Below are positions 25,937-35,224 of a stretch of 64,000 bases of DNA, in pieces. Within the stretch, counting starts at the first letter, position 1; each line of letters starts with the position of its first letter. The stretch is from Ancylomarina sp963977525. GTDB lineage: Bacteria > Bacteroidota > Bacteroidia > Bacteroidales > Marinifilaceae. Location: the NCBI GenBank assembly GCA_963977525.1, contig CAXBPC010000011.1, positions 1 through 64,000 on the forward strand. Reading direction: 5' to 3'. The notes under the pieces are model-generated. The model had not been told where the DNA came from. It saw only the letters and a program-made list of their open reading frames with translations, and searched no databases. Position numbers and translations under genes: made by a program.

Positions 25937-26130
25937 GACTCTGACAGGTTTCTTTTATAATTGAGGTGAATATTTAGGAAAATAGAAGTCACTTGCAGCA
26001 ATGTGAATGGCTTATTTCTTATAAAACCCGACAGAGTCGCAGACCTGTTGGCGTTAAATGCATTTCTAATAAAACAAACACTGTCAGCTGCGAGCAGGCT
26101 TATAGGTTTAGCATAACCACAAACCATACA
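25937..26130. other. Decayed intergenic segment with inverted repeat and copied 3' end
   Basis: GACTCTGACAGGTTT (25937) and AAACCCGACAGAGTC (26024) are complementary with two mismatches. TTCTTTTATAATTGAG followed by GTGAATATTTAGG (25952) resembles the end of the neighbouring gene (26133-26165), so this stretch may be left over from a partial duplication. A 68-codon frame here has no protein character. Confidence 0.4.
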
Positions 26131-26138
26131 GCTTTCTT

Positions 26139-27113
26139 TTATAATTGAGTTGAATCTTTAGGCAATGGGAGAGCTGTCATTTTAATTTGCAGTTTTACAG
26201 GTTCCACTGCATATCGTCGAATAGGAAGCCAGAGTGTTTCATAGCCATAATTCTCTATTTTCAATACAACCTCACCTTCTGGCAATGTGAGGAATCTAAA
26301 ATGACCTTTCGCTGTTACCTTGGTGCTTAGTCGCAGTTCTTCAATACTTACCTTTCCGTAGGGGATAGGCTCACCTGTAGCCTCATCAGTCACATAAGCC
26401 AATACATCTATATGTCGATAAATGGGTTTCCCTATTGCTCTTGCCGCAAAATAATGATTTACAAAAGCAGGTGCCATTTCTCTGTATCCTTCAATAAAAA
26501 AGTCTAGCTTCTCTTTTAAATAAACATTTAAAACTTGCTTGTTTTTATTAAACTCAGAACCCGCTTTTCTTTTATCTACCAAATACATCTTCAATTGGCT
26601 GCGTTTCGATTCAAAATCATTCAAACTTTGCTCCAAACTAATAATACAATCAGGATCTACTGCGATATAGGCAGGTGCATTAAGCGTTCTTTGGGCCCTA
26701 GCAATTAGCAGCCTCACAAATGTTATCAAATTTATCTCGTTGATATAATACAAATTACTCTTTGTCATATTAACTTCCGATCGCAATTGACTATCGTGTT
26801 TATAATTGGCATAACGTACCATAGCATTTATCATCGGGAGTGTATTCAAAAGCAGATTAGCTTTACGCTTCTTTTTCTGGTCCTGCAACCAAGCGTGAGG
26901 GGCATCCTTAATCTCGATTAATCTACGTAATTTGTACAGGTAGTCTTTAAAAATATCAATAGCCTTTATTGTAAAGCTATCGTTTTTATAAACAGGTACA
27001 TTAGCGGCCAATATCTTTTCTATTTCGCTATAAGCATTCAGTTTTGCACTGTCATCTTTATCCATATGTCTTTCTTTATGTAATCTGGATATTAAAGTTC
27101 TTATATCATGCAA
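26139..27113 (-). CDS. Conserved hypothetical protein, paralogue of the gene at 54-956
   Basis: The product is 324 aa. It has the same layout as its paralogue: a helical N-terminal 230 residues and a C-terminal carboxypeptidase-regulatory-like sandwich (DVLAYVTDEATGEPIPYG, KGHFRFLTLPEGEVVLKIE). The most conserved stretch is YREMAPAFVNHYFAAR. No signal peptide. An alternative start is Met17. Both copies lie beside repeat-rich intergenic DNA, and this one has a partial copy of its 3' end at 25952. Function unknown. Confidence 0.75.
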   Translation of the reverse strand: MHDIRTLISRLHKERHMDKDDSAKLNAYSEIEKILAANVPVYKNDSFTIKAIDIFKDYLYKLRRLIEIKDAPHAWLQDQKKKRKANLLLNTLPMINAMVRYANYKHDSQLRSEVNMTKSNLYYINEINLITFVRLLIARAQRTLNAPAYIAVDPDCIISLEQSLNDFESKRSQLKMYLVDKRKAGSEFNKNKQVLNVYLKEKLDFFIEGYREMAPAFVNHYFAARAIGKPIYRHIDVLAYVTDEATGEPIPYGKVSIEELRLSTKVTAKGHFRFLTLPEGEVVLKIENYGYETLWLPIRRYAVEPVKLQIKMTALPLPKDSTQL

Positions 27114-27361
27114 AATATAATTAGTATAAAGCAGATGATCTTATTTTATCCATAATAAAGTTATCAATAAAGAACTGAATTGCAATCTTATTGTAAAATA
27201 AACGCATGCTAAATCGAATTTGCCTACATCACATATAATAATGAAACCATTTTCAATAGCACAGCTCTTGTCTATCTTAATTATTACCACAGCTAGTGGA
27301 TAATAATCCCATATGGCACGCAACACGCGTTGTAATATTGAATTTAGGTCTTAAAATATTC

Positions 27362-27655
27362 AAAAGTTATGCTTTCGGGATTCAAATAGTCCAGATCTGA
27401 ACGTGTATAGCACCCCTTATTTTAGATTCACTTGATATTATTGACAGAAGTTATGCTCTCGGAAATAGAAAAGAGCTCATCTTAATGGAATCAGCTCACT
27501 TCGTAAGCTAATAAGGTCTTATAAGTATTGAAAGTTATCGTTTCGGAATGAGAAGTGATGCATTCGGAAATGAAAAAGCGTTCATTTTAATGCGCTTATC
27601 TCTCTTCAGAAGGAGTAAAGCTTTTAAATATTCCAAAGTCATCTCTTCGGAAACA
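27362..27655. repeat. Cluster of degenerate motifs in a long intergenic region
   Basis: The motif AAGTTATGCTTTCGG, or a close variant, occurs at 27363, 27448, 27531, 27553 and 27635, often followed by RAAATRAAAA and GTTCATTTTAATG. Spacing is near 85 bases for the first three. The whole 27114-27815 region holds no gene. Confidence 0.5.
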
Positions 27656-27757
27656 AAGAAGATAGCATCATAACTTGCTAACTTGTATCCATTTAAGAGA
27701 CACAAGCATTATTAACTTAAAAGGACCTGATTTTTAGCTTCGAAGGCGTCTTGTTTA

Positions 27758-27790
27758 CAAAAAAAAGACGCCCCATGTGAGGCGTCTTTA
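27758..27790 (-). terminator. Terminator after the AAA ATPase gene
   Basis: AAAGACGCC and GGCGTCTTT form a perfect 9-base stem with an 8-base loop, followed by a long T run on the minus strand. Confidence 0.88.
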
Positions 27791-27815
27791 TATTCTAGAT
27801 TACTTATTTGTCTAT

Positions 27816-28562
27816 TTAATTCAGACAAGGATCGGTTTCTTTGTTTTCTTGAACCAACTTATCCTTTTTGCCTAGCTCTGATACAATGATGTTGTTTTTG
27901 ACTGTTGTAAAAACAATATCTTGCGCTTCTGCATATGAAATATCATACTTACGATCAACTTGTTGGTATTCTTCAGGATACTTAGCTAGCAGCTTGTCGT
28001 AAAAGCCATCAAGTAACTCATTGCTTGGGTTTCTGAATTCCAATTTTAGCTCGAAACGACGAAGTAGGGCGCTGTCAATCATCTCGATTTGATTGGTCGC
28101 CGCAATGATAATGGAATGCTTAGGTAACGAATCGATAAGTTGAAGCATGGTGTTAACCACACGTTTCATTTCGCCACTATCGCTGTTATCATAGTCGCGT
28201 TCTTTTCCTAAAGAATCGAATTCGTCGAAGAAAAGAACAGCCTCTTGAGACTCTACCAAACGAAAAGAAGAAGCAATATTGGCAGAGGTTTCTCCTAGTT
28301 TTGAGGATACAATGCCTCCTAGGTTTATAACTTTGATTTTCTTGCCTAGTTTGCGAGCAATTGCGCGTGCAGTCATGGTTTTACCACAACCACTTTTACC
28401 GTGAAGTAGGAGTTTATTACTTAAAGGGAGATTGTATTTTGAAAGAATATCGCAATGTTCGTATTCACGTAAAAACTGATTGATTTCAGCTCCTAGCTTT
28501 TCATCAAAAACGATATCTTCGAAAACGACATGACCCCTGTTGGGAACATATAATTTTTCCAT
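27816..28562 (-). CDS. Single-domain AAA+ ATPase
   Basis: The product is 248 aa. Walker A is HGKSGCGKTM, Walker B is AVLFFDEFDSLG, sensor 1 is IIAATNQ, and the arginine finger region is ALLRRFELKLEF. It matches the ATPase core of the AAA classic group (FtsH/spastin-like) but lacks protease or N-terminal adaptor domains. Stand-alone proteins of this kind often act as remodelling chaperones. It is transcribed alone with its own terminator; the partner is unknown. Confidence 0.85.
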   Translation of the reverse strand: MEKLYVPNRGHVVFEDIVFDEKLGAEINQFLREYEHCDILSKYNLPLSNKLLLHGKSGCGKTMTARAIARKLGKKIKVINLGGIVSSKLGETSANIASSFRLVESQEAVLFFDEFDSLGKERDYDNSDSGEMKRVVNTMLQLIDSLPKHSIIIAATNQIEMIDSALLRRFELKLEFRNPSNELLDGFYDKLLAKYPEEYQQVDRKYDISYAEAQDIVFTTVKNNIIVSELGKKDKLVQENKETDPCLN

Positions 28563-28681
28563 CTCTTATAATTTTGTGTTGTTGTGTTTAGACTGCAAAC
28601 CTACAGATTTTTCCTAATAGATTCTCAGTTCAACAACATACTTTAACTAAAGTCGATTAGGAGTCAGAATATCTTAAGAGT

Positions 28682-29362
28682 TTAAAGGTCGAATAGAGGA
28701 GAGAAATCAACTTCAGGAGATTCTCCAATCTTGAATTCAGGAATTTCAACGACGGGACAATCGTAACCATACTTTTTTAAATAGGTTTTAAAGACATGGA
28801 TTGAATCTTCAAGAATAACATCACTATTGTTAGGGTAATGGTTATATATAAGACCATGGATAGGAAGCTTACGATTTGCAGCTAGTTCCAAGGTCATTAG
28901 AGTATGGTTAATGCTACCCAGTTTTGATGATGTAATTATAATAAGAGGATGCTTCGTTTCTTCAAGATAATCCAAAAGAGAATAATCTAATGTGATAGGT
29001 ACATGTAAACCTCCAACACCTTCGATTAAAAGGGTATCGAAGTCTGCTTGCAATTTAGCCGTTGATGCATTAATGACCTTGATATCGATTTCTGAACCAT
29101 CTATCTTTGCGGCTAAATGCGGTGAAGCTGGATAAGTGAACACATAAGGACAAGTGGTGCCATCTTTGTCAACCGTAAAGGGTTCTACACCCATAATTTT
29201 TCTATGAGCTAGAATATCTTCAGAAATACCCACACAACCTGTTTGAGCAAACTTCTGTGTCATCACGTTTACCTTTCTGTCATAAAGGTATTTTGCCATT
29301 AAGCCAGTTGCGAAAGTTTTTCCGGCATCTGTGTCAATTCCTGTTATAAAGTAGGTGCTCAT
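28682..29362 (-). CDS. bioD: ATP-dependent dethiobiotin synthetase
   Basis: The product is 226 aa. It closes the ureido ring of 7,8-diaminopelargonic acid using ATP and CO2 in the cytoplasm. The P-loop is GIDTDAGKTFATG; TLLIEGVGGLHVPI is the conserved acidic/Gly block and IITSSKLGSINHT the following one. Length is normal. It is the last gene of the bio operon; bioB, for the final step, is not in the window. Confidence 0.93.
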   Translation of the reverse strand: MSTYFITGIDTDAGKTFATGLMAKYLYDRKVNVMTQKFAQTGCVGISEDILAHRKIMGVEPFTVDKDGTTCPYVFTYPASPHLAAKIDGSEIDIKVINASTAKLQADFDTLLIEGVGGLHVPITLDYSLLDYLEETKHPLIIITSSKLGSINHTLMTLELAANRKLPIHGLIYNHYPNNSDVILEDSIHVFKTYLKKYGYDCPVVEIPEFKIGESPEVDFSPLFDL

Positions 29363-29387
29363 ATATGATTAATAAATTACGATTGAA

Positions 29388-29750
29388 TTAGAAACTGTAA
29401 GTATCAAATTCGTCGATATTGATTAAAATGTTGTTTTTCATTTGTACATCAATATATATGATGTGTTCTGTATCTTGAAATTCAATATCTAGTTTCTTAA
29501 AATAATGTTTCTCTCTAATTCTAAAGCTTGAAAGTAGTCCAGTGGTTACAAACATCCCCGGAATAAATGGTACTCTATACTTGAGCTTTTCAGTAAATGA
29601 AAGATTTGATATTTCACAGACTTGCATTTCGTCTGAAGTATAATGTTCTTTTAAGAGTCTAACTACATTTCGTTCATTAATATAATTGGTGTATAGGAGG
29701 ACACCTAATATAAGTATTGCGAGAACTATTGTAATTATTTCAAAAGCCAT
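29388..29750 (-). CDS. Small membrane-anchored protein inside the bio operon
   Basis: The product is 120 aa. One N-terminal membrane helix (IITIVLAILILGVLLYTNYI) is followed by a cytoplasmic or periplasmic beta-rich part (FIPGMFVTTGLLSSFRIREKHYF, HIIYIDVQMKNNILI). No family recognised. The gene starts 2 bases after bioC and ends 25 bases before bioD, so it is co-transcribed. Its link to biotin synthesis is only positional. Confidence 0.65.
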   Translation of the reverse strand: MAFEIITIVLAILILGVLLYTNYINERNVVRLLKEHYTSDEMQVCEISNLSFTEKLKYRVPFIPGMFVTTGLLSSFRIREKHYFKKLDIEFQDTEHIIYIDVQMKNNILINIDEFDTYSF

Positions 29751-29752
29751 AA

Positions 29753-30523
29753 CTAATCAAGTTTAGTTTTTGGTTTTGCAATAAAGTAAATAGGCTGATA
29801 GCTTAAGGGTACACCAAGTTCAGTTCCATATAAATCTTTATAGCGATCTTCAAAATTCTTTAAATCAGATTTCGTCCAAACCTTTCCCGGTAAACCATTC
29901 ACTCCAGTTTGTTTCATATGATGTAAGACCCCAATTGGCTCAGGAAAATGTCGTGTTATCATTTCTTTTTCACTCCAAATAACATCGAAGTGTTTATCTA
30001 GAAGTCTTAAGTGTTCATTAAAAGTCAAGTAATTTAAGCCACCGCCATTAACAGAGCGAATCTCACGATAGTTTTCAGGACCAAAACTGCTGAAGGCAAG
30101 GTAACCGTTTGGAGATAGAGCTTTTGCGCATTTTTCAAGAAAGGCATCTAGTTGATTAAACCATTGAAAGGTTGAGCCTGACAGAATCAAATCTAGGTTT
30201 TGTGGTAATTCGCTAGTTTCGATATCACCAGCCATGAATTTTATTTTTGGATTGAAAGTTTCCAATAAGCTTGAATACTCTTCTACAATATCATTGGCTG
30301 TATAGGTGTTAGCATCGAAAAATTGAAAGAATTTTTCAGTAAGAACAGCAGGACCACAGCCAATTTCTAAAACAGAATTGTGATGTTCAGGACAACGCCA
30401 TCGCATTTCAGCAATCAGTCGAGAAGCAATGGCTTCTTGAACAATAGCATGCTTGCGATAAGTGGTGATGCTTTTCACAAAACCTTTTTGCACTTTATCC
30501 TTATTTATCTTCTGTTGATTCAC
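29753..30523 (-). CDS. bioC: Malonyl-[acyl-carrier protein] O-methyltransferase
   Basis: The product is 256 aa, a class I SAM methyltransferase: VLEIGCGPAVLTEKF is motif I, FMAGDIETSELPQNLDLILSGSTFQW is the acidic and core region. FNKSITTYRKHA-type N-terminus (GFVKSITTYRKHAIVQEAIA) is typical of BioC. It methylates malonyl-ACP so that fatty-acid synthesis can build the pimeloyl chain. It lies between bioG and the small membrane gene on the same strand. Confidence 0.9.
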   Translation of the reverse strand: MNQQKINKDKVQKGFVKSITTYRKHAIVQEAIASRLIAEMRWRCPEHHNSVLEIGCGPAVLTEKFFQFFDANTYTANDIVEEYSSLLETFNPKIKFMAGDIETSELPQNLDLILSGSTFQWFNQLDAFLEKCAKALSPNGYLAFSSFGPENYREIRSVNGGGLNYLTFNEHLRLLDKHFDVIWSEKEMITRHFPEPIGVLHHMKQTGVNGLPGKVWTKSDLKNFEDRYKDLYGTELGVPLSYQPIYFIAKPKTKLD

Positions 30524-30573
30524 AATCTGCTTGTGTTTATGTGTCTGCGATACAGTTTTTTAATTCAAGGTAT

Positions 30574-31239
30574 CTAAACTTCTAATATACTATCCCATTT
30601 ATTCCATTCAGAGAAACAGAAATGGGGTAGGTCCAATACATTTTTTTGAGATTTGCTCTCCCAAGCTTTTTCCAAGTTCTTAAAAGGGAAAATCATATCT
30701 CGAGACGAAAGTAATACCTTATCGAAGATATCCCAAGTAATGCTTCTATCCAAAATCATGTTTTGCAAACAGATTAATTCTTCTTTTTGATCTTCAACAG
30801 CACGTTGTGGTTGATGTTTGGCAAAATCAGCATAGCCTGAGCGTCCGCCACACATACGCATAAAGAATTTATCTCGACCTCTTTCGTTTAGACCATCAAT
30901 GGTGCCTTGGAATATGGCAGAAGGAATTCCTTTTTCATCGCTGATAGGCGATAAACTGCCATTAATAGCAATACGGCTTGTAAATAGATCACTATGATCT
31001 TTGAAAAGTAAAGAGCTGATATAGACTCCCAATGACCAGGTTATCAAATGCCGTTCCTGATAGTGTTTCAGTTCATCTAGAATGTCTGTGATATTGCTTA
31101 AATCTCTATAATCGTAACATAACAGTACATCGTAATCTTTCGAATCGATTTTGCTGAAAGGGATTTCGTCGCAAGCCCATCCACTCATAAAGAGGATTAG
31201 TTTGGACTTGTTTGATTTGTGTAGGTATTTTAGCTTCAT
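30574..31239 (-). CDS. bioG: Pimeloyl-ACP methyl ester esterase, BioG family
   Basis: The product is 221 aa of the DUF452/BioG group. ILFMSGWACDEIPF is the N-terminal block, ITWSLGVYISSLLF carries the nucleophile elbow (Ser in W-S-L-G-V), and HFCFSEWNKW near the end holds the catalytic His. It removes the methyl group that BioC adds, ending pimelate synthesis. BioG replaces BioH in many Bacteroidota. It starts 8 bases after bioF. Confidence 0.9.
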   Translation of the reverse strand: MKLKYLHKSNKSKLILFMSGWACDEIPFSKIDSKDYDVLLCYDYRDLSNITDILDELKHYQERHLITWSLGVYISSLLFKDHSDLFTSRIAINGSLSPISDEKGIPSAIFQGTIDGLNERGRDKFFMRMCGGRSGYADFAKHQPQRAVEDQKEELICLQNMILDRSITWDIFDKVLLSSRDMIFPFKNLEKAWESKSQKNVLDLPHFCFSEWNKWDSILEV

Positions 31240-31247
31240 TTCTGTAA

Positions 31248-32375
31248 TTAGCTACGAGTTGTTTGAAGTAAATTCTTAATTATTGCAGGTAGTTCCTTTA
31301 AATCATCCCATTTCATATCAGCAGAAAGAGATAACCTTAGTCTTGCTGTATTGGGTGGAACTGAAGGTGGACGAATTGGAAAAACCAGAAAGCCTAGTTT
31401 TTGCATCTGCTCAGCTACTTGTTTGCAATGCTCACTATCGTCAATCATTATTGGAATGATATTAGAGTCGCCTCCAGTTTCTATTCCTAATTTTTGTAAT
31501 GCTGTTCTGAATTGGTTCGATAGATTTTTTAAATGCTCTCTTTCCTTTTGCATGCATAGGCTTTGCTTCAGAATTTGTAGATTCCAAGCAATACTTATAG
31601 GAGGCAGTGCTGTTGTAAATATGAGCGAACGCATCTTGTTAATCAGGTAATCTTTGATAATCGCATTACATATGAGATAAGCACCTACTGAATTCATGGC
31701 TTTACCAAAGGTTCCAACTAAAAGATCTATTTGTGAAAGACAGTTCTGTTCTTCGGCAATACCAAGTCCTTTTGCACCTCGTGTACCCAAGGCATGTGCT
31801 TCATCTATATAGAGTAAGCATTCGTATTTTTCTTTGATTTGAATGAGCTTAAGCAAATCGGCCACATCACCATCCATACTGAAAATAGACTCGCTTACAA
31901 TAAAGACACGCTTGTAATTACCTCGGTATTTTTCAAGTAATCGTTCCAGATGTGCATAATCCAGATGCTTATAACGGTGATAATCCGCATCACTAAGTTT
32001 AATACCATCAATAATACTGGCATGGTTAAGCTTATCAGATAGAATTAGGTCTCCTTTTGAAGCTAAAGCCGGTAAGATTCCAATATTGGCATGATAACCC
32101 GAATTGAAAAAGAGAGCAGGAGAACCAAATTGGTTTTCAAGTTCATCTTCTAAATTTTTATAGGCGATAAAATTTCCTGTTAGTAGGCGAGAAGAGCCCG
32201 AACCCATTCCTTTTTCCTCTGGAATAGAAAGTCCTAGCTTGGCTATGCCCATATAGTCATTCGAAGACAGATTCAGCTTAAACTGTTTCTCATCAATCTG
32301 TTTTAAAGAACGAAGGTTTCCAGTCTCGTTTAGCTTGTCTAACTCGTCTTGATAGGATTTTAAGATATCACTCAT
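31248..32375 (-). CDS. bioF: 8-amino-7-oxononanoate synthase
   Basis: The product is 375 aa from the ATG at 32375; a GTG six codons upstream is the alternative. It is an alpha-oxoamine synthase of the PLP type: GSGSSRLLTGN, FNSGYHANIG, IDEAHALGTRG, and VGTFGKAMNSVGAY with the PLP lysine. It condenses pimeloyl-ACP with alanine. It follows bioA closely and is the second gene of the operon. Confidence 0.94.
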   Translation of the reverse strand: MSDILKSYQDELDKLNETGNLRSLKQIDEKQFKLNLSSNDYMGIAKLGLSIPEEKGMGSGSSRLLTGNFIAYKNLEDELENQFGSPALFFNSGYHANIGILPALASKGDLILSDKLNHASIIDGIKLSDADYHRYKHLDYAHLERLLEKYRGNYKRVFIVSESIFSMDGDVADLLKLIQIKEKYECLLYIDEAHALGTRGAKGLGIAEEQNCLSQIDLLVGTFGKAMNSVGAYLICNAIIKDYLINKMRSLIFTTALPPISIAWNLQILKQSLCMQKEREHLKNLSNQFRTALQKLGIETGGDSNIIPIMIDDSEHCKQVAEQMQKLGFLVFPIRPPSVPPNTARLRLSLSADMKWDDLKELPAIIKNLLQTTRS

Positions 32376-32396
32376 AGTTTGAAGATTAATCACAGA

Positions 32397-33683
32397 TTAT
32401 TGCAAAGAAACAACCTCAATCATACTCTGACATAAAGTTCGTAAATCCTTTTCAGAAATAACAAAAGGTGGCATGATATATACAAGTTTTCCAAATGGGC
32501 GTACCCAAATGCCTGAATCCACAAACTGTTTTTGAATGCTAGCCATATTAACCGCTTCCTTCATTTCAATGACACCAATAGCACCAAGAATTCTAATATC
32601 GGTAATCTGAGACAGATTTTCCGCAGCTTTCAATTCTTCAATAAGAATACTTTCAATCGTATCGACTTTGGTTTTCCAGTCTGATTCTAACAATAAATTG
32701 ATGCTGGCAACTCCAACAGCACAAGCTAAAGGATTTCCCATAAAAGTTGGTCCATGCATAAAGCAACCAGGAGCGCCTTGAGAAATGCCATCACTTACTT
32801 TTTGATTGGCAAGTGTTGCTGCAAAACTCATATAACCACCTGTAATGGCTTTTCCTACACACATGATATCGGGTGAGATACCTGCATGTTCGCAAGCAAA
32901 TAATTTGCCTGATCGACCAAAACCTGTTGCAATTTCATCGACTATTAGTAGAATGTCATGCTTATTGCAAAGCTGACGAACTTCTTTTAGATATTGTGGA
33001 TGGTAGAAACGCATGCCACCTGCACCTTGTACTATAGGTTCAAGAATGATAGCAGCTAATTCATGCTGATGATCTTCAATCGCTTCTTTCATTGGAAGGA
33101 TATCCTTTTCATTCCATTCTTCATAGAAACCACATTGTGGTGCAGTTACAAAATGATTGATAGGCAAAACGCCAGTGAATATTTCGTGCATACCAGTCAC
33201 AGGATCGCAAACCGACATGGCATTGAAAGTGTCGCCATGATAGCCTGATCGAATACTTAAAAACTTGTTCTTTTTTTGTTCTTCCTTGGTAAACCAATAC
33301 TGCATGGCCATTTTCATAGCTACTTCAACCGAGACTGAGCCTGAATCAGCAAAGAAAACCTTATCTAATCCTTCAGGACTAAGTTCAACTAAAAGTTTGG
33401 CTAGTTCAATAGCGGGTTTGTGGCTGATACCACCGAACATGACATGAGACATGTTCTTAATTTGTGACTCAACTGCTTTATTAAGCACAGGATGATTATA
33501 ACCATGTACGGCACACCACCACGATGACATGCCATCGATAATCTCTCGACCATCGCTCAGTTTCAAACGGACACCGCTTGCTGATTCTACTGGGTATACA
33601 GGTAAAGGGTTCTTCATTGAGGTATAAGGATGCCAAATATGCTCCCTATCAAATTTAAGATCGTCCTGTGTGATTGTGTTCAT
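32397..33683 (-). CDS. bioA: Adenosylmethionine-8-amino-7-oxononanoate aminotransferase
   Basis: The product is 428 aa, a class III aminotransferase. HIWHPYTSMKNP is the BioA N-terminal block; SSWWCAVHGYNHP, GSVSVEVAMKMAMQYW, IVDEIATGFGRSG and CVGKAITGGYMS (PLP lysine) follow. It converts 7-keto-8-aminopelargonate to diaminopelargonate with SAM as amino donor. It is the first gene of the operon. No biotin operator was recognised upstream. Confidence 0.94.
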   Translation of the reverse strand: MNTITQDDLKFDREHIWHPYTSMKNPLPVYPVESASGVRLKLSDGREIIDGMSSWWCAVHGYNHPVLNKAVESQIKNMSHVMFGGISHKPAIELAKLLVELSPEGLDKVFFADSGSVSVEVAMKMAMQYWFTKEEQKKNKFLSIRSGYHGDTFNAMSVCDPVTGMHEIFTGVLPINHFVTAPQCGFYEEWNEKDILPMKEAIEDHQHELAAIILEPIVQGAGGMRFYHPQYLKEVRQLCNKHDILLIVDEIATGFGRSGKLFACEHAGISPDIMCVGKAITGGYMSFAATLANQKVSDGISQGAPGCFMHGPTFMGNPLACAVGVASINLLLESDWKTKVDTIESILIEELKAAENLSQITDIRILGAIGVIEMKEAVNMASIQKQFVDSGIWVRPFGKLVYIMPPFVISEKDLRTLCQSMIEVVSLQ

Positions 33684-33779
33684 TTCTATCGTTCAATAAT
33701 TACGGCATAAAGCTAGGATTAATAGCCCTATTTTGTAGCAAATAGAAGCATGTTTTTTGAGTAGTTTATTGCTATGAGT

Positions 33780-35066
33780 TTATTCCTCAGTTTTGGATGA
33801 ATCCCATTGTTCAACGACTGCCGCTCCAACACTATCGCCCCAAACATTAATGCTTGTTCTAAAGCGGTCGAGAAGCCAGTCGATGCTGAGAAGGAGTCCA
33901 ATGCCCTCGATAGGTAAGTTAACGGCTCGTAATACGATAACCATGGTGACCAATCCGGCCTCGGGAATACCTGCAGCACCAATGGCAGCCAATGTTGCCG
34001 TTAGAATGACAATGATTTGTTGTACCCAGCTTAACTCAATACCATAAAGCTGTGCAATGAATATGGCTGCAACCGCTTCGTATAGTGCAGTTCCATCCAT
34101 ATTAATGGTGGCTCCAAGAGGTAAAACAAAGTTGCTGATTTTTTCAGAGACCTTGTTCTCTTCGTGCACGCCTTGAAGGGTTAGTGGAAGTGTTGCCGTG
34201 CTCGACGCTGTGGAAAAGGCATTAAGAAGAGCTGTAGCCATGCCTTTTAGGTAGCTTGTTATAGATCGCTTTCCTACGACTCTGAGTAGAAAGCTTAAAA
34301 AGAGGAAGCCATGTAAAGCTAAACCGAGTAATACCGTTAAAGCATATAAGCCTAAAGAAAGTAATTCGGGAATGAAAGCTTTGAAACCTCCAGAATGGGC
34401 AATACGAGCAGCAACCAAACCTAAAATCCCCAAAGGAGCCAAATACATCACCCAATGCACCAATTTGAGAATGGCATCGTTCATCACAGAAAGGATGTGA
34501 ATACTTTTCTTAGCTTTCTCGCCTAAGGATGAAAGGGCAGCACCAAAAAAGATAGAGAATAAGATGAGAGGGAGAATATCCATTTTTTCCATTGCTAGAA
34601 AGAGGTTGTAGCCAATCAAACCTTGTTGCTCTTTTTCTGGATTACCTATGAGCAGCTCTTTCAGTGCTGTAGAGATATCGACCGGAAGAAATTCTGTTTT
34701 TGTTGGTAGCTCAGCAAGAGCAATGCTTTGATTGACACCTGGCTGGATGATGTTTACGAGGATAATTCCTATTGTTGCTGCTACAGCTGTTGTGGTCAAA
34801 TAGAAAACCAAGGTTTTGCTTCCTAGCGTTCCCAATCGACTTAAATTCTGGATGCGTGATATACCTACAATCATCGATAAGACAACTATAGGAACAACAA
34901 GTAACATCAGGATATTGAGGAACATTTGTCCGAATATTTCCAACTTAATTCCAATGGCAGGGAAGAAGCCGCCTAAGATGAAACCCAATACGATTGCCGA
35001 TATAATAGCAATAAGTAAAAGCAAACTTTCTTTTGAAGCTTTGGGTTTTTCTAAAGGCTTAATCAT
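33780..35066 (-). CDS. Dicarboxylate/amino acid:cation symporter (DAACS family)
   Basis: The product is 428 aa from the ATG at 35066 (MIKPLEKPKASK). An in-frame upstream start at 35204 would add a non-conserved 46 residues overlapping the terminator at 35158, so it is rejected. About eight helices and two re-entrant loops are visible. AFSTASSTATLPLTL is the serine-rich hairpin HP1; PLGATINMDGTALYE is the NMDGT motif of helix 7; GAAGIPEAGLVTM is HP2; DRFRTSINVWGDSVGAAVV is helix 8 with substrate and Na+ ligands. It takes up C4-dicarboxylates or glutamate/aspartate with Na+ or H+. Confidence 0.92.
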   Translation of the reverse strand: MIKPLEKPKASKESLLLLIAIISAIVLGFILGGFFPAIGIKLEIFGQMFLNILMLLVVPIVVLSMIVGISRIQNLSRLGTLGSKTLVFYLTTTAVAATIGIILVNIIQPGVNQSIALAELPTKTEFLPVDISTALKELLIGNPEKEQQGLIGYNLFLAMEKMDILPLILFSIFFGAALSSLGEKAKKSIHILSVMNDAILKLVHWVMYLAPLGILGLVAARIAHSGGFKAFIPELLSLGLYALTVLLGLALHGFLFLSFLLRVVGKRSITSYLKGMATALLNAFSTASSTATLPLTLQGVHEENKVSEKISNFVLPLGATINMDGTALYEAVAAIFIAQLYGIELSWVQQIIVILTATLAAIGAAGIPEAGLVTMVIVLRAVNLPIEGIGLLLSIDWLLDRFRTSINVWGDSVGAAVVEQWDSSKTEE

Positions 35067-35151
35067 TGATTTACAAGGATTGGTTCCTTTAGAAGTTACG
35101 ATTTTTATGCTGAGGAGAGAAAGAAATCTTGATGACCTTATTTGATAGGAA

Positions 35152-35201
35152 AATGAAAAACCTGATAAATGAAGTCTTAAATAGATCCTATTATCAGGTT
35201 T
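35152..35201 (-). terminator. Terminator after the pseudouridine synthase gene
   Basis: AAACCTGATAA (35158) and TTATCAGGTTT (35191) are perfect 11-base complements with a 22-base loop. Read on the minus strand the stem is followed by TTTTCATTTTCC. It also lies in the leader of the symporter gene. Confidence 0.65.
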
Positions 35202-35224
35202 CATATGCTATATATACTAGTGCT

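Noticed and set aside
25921..26127. Small minus-strand frame next to the 26139 gene
   Set aside because: It overlaps an inverted repeat and a fragment copied from the neighbouring gene end.
33684..33779. Biotin operator or riboswitch before bioA
   Set aside because: No recognisable BirA-type dyad or riboswitch fold was found on inspection.
35067..35204. Extended N-terminus of the dicarboxylate symporter
   Set aside because: It would pass through the terminator of the upstream gene and is not typical of the family.
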